64,000 nt of DNA from contig JAYKKM010000032.1 in assembly GCA_035772405.1 (NCBI GenBank), forward strand, positions 3,212,501-3,276,500. The letters are read 5' to 3'. Origin of the DNA: Chrysogorgia sp. JL179-B06 (taxonomy: Eukaryota; Cnidaria; Anthozoa; Scleralcyonacea; Chrysogorgiidae). Below, piece by piece: positions 63,963-64,000 of the stretch. The translations under genes were made by a program, and so were the position numbers. The notes under the pieces were generated by a model. The model saw only the letters and a list, made by a program, of their open reading frames with translations, was not told the origin of the DNA and ran no database searches. Position 1 is the stretch's first letter, and every line of letters starts with the position of its first letter.

Positions 63963-64000
63963 GCTACACTGATGAGCTGTTGTACAGCGAAACACGTGTC
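63963..64000 (+). ncRNA. Hammerhead ribozyme cut by the window end
   Basis: Stem I 5' strand GCTACA (63963-63968), CTGATGA (63969-63975), stem II GCTGT/ACAGC with loop TGT (63976-63988), GAAA (63989-63992), one-pair stem III (C63993, G63998) with loop ACGT, then T63999 and the cleavage-site C64000. Every core base fits. The 3' strand of stem I lies outside the window and should begin TGTAGC if the ribozyme is whole. Confidence 0.8.

Overview
Eukaryotic nuclear DNA, almost certainly from an invertebrate animal; a cnidarian-like genome is my best guess, not a proven assignment. Reasons: GT-AG introns with phase-1 immunoglobulin-domain exons, several classes of non-LTR retrotransposon, Penelope-like elements (PLEs) with GIY-YIG endonuclease, Tc1/mariner and Rep-like elements, tRNA-derived SINEs, degenerate CCCTAA telomere-like repeats, and very many (AT)n tracts. 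Nothing suggests a bacterial replicon. Most of the 64 kb is nested, decayed mobile DNA.

Layout. 1-7116: first copy of a long direct repeat ('R', at least 2 kb). It is split at its (AT)n tract by a 4.6-kb insertion holding a tandem SINE array, a 5'-truncated Tc1-like transposase, a ~110-bp-arm palindrome full of GTGTAACATG repeats and a broken HUH/SF3-helicase Rep gene. 7117-12679: a unique AT-rich, gene-dense, virus-like block of small, partly overlapping and now broken genes, including a Fic-domain gene and two small cysteine-rich genes. 12680-14777: second copy of R, so the virus-like block sits between LTR-like direct repeats. 14.9-23 kb: LINE and PLE remnants, SINE arrays, (AT)n tracts. 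23-31.4 kb: palindromic MITEs and a 1.5-kb element with ~250-bp inverted repeats around a PIF1-like helicase fragment.

31.6-63 kb: one host gene on the + strand can be followed through the transposons. It has a signal-peptide exon (31818-31929) and three immunoglobulin-like exons (46138-46434, 49690-49998, 62699-63007), all with phase-1 boundaries, and runs off the right edge. It encodes a secreted or membrane immunoglobulin-superfamily protein. Its introns hold a PLE (34.2-36.3 kb), an R2/NeSL-type endonuclease LINE (39.6-40.9 kb), two further LINEs (54.3-57.3, 58.0-59.8 kb), a TTA-flanked DNA transposon with nested inserts (50.4-52.1 kb), and many foldbacks.

Ribozymes: two sequences fit the type I hammerhead consensus in every core position (32402-32447, and 63963-64000 where the window ends at the predicted cleavage site). 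Several degenerate hammerhead-like motifs lie in PLE 3' regions. The virus-like block between long direct repeats, the Rep/palindrome element and the hammerheads are the parts most worth following up. All calls are from reading the sequence; no database search or folding program was run.
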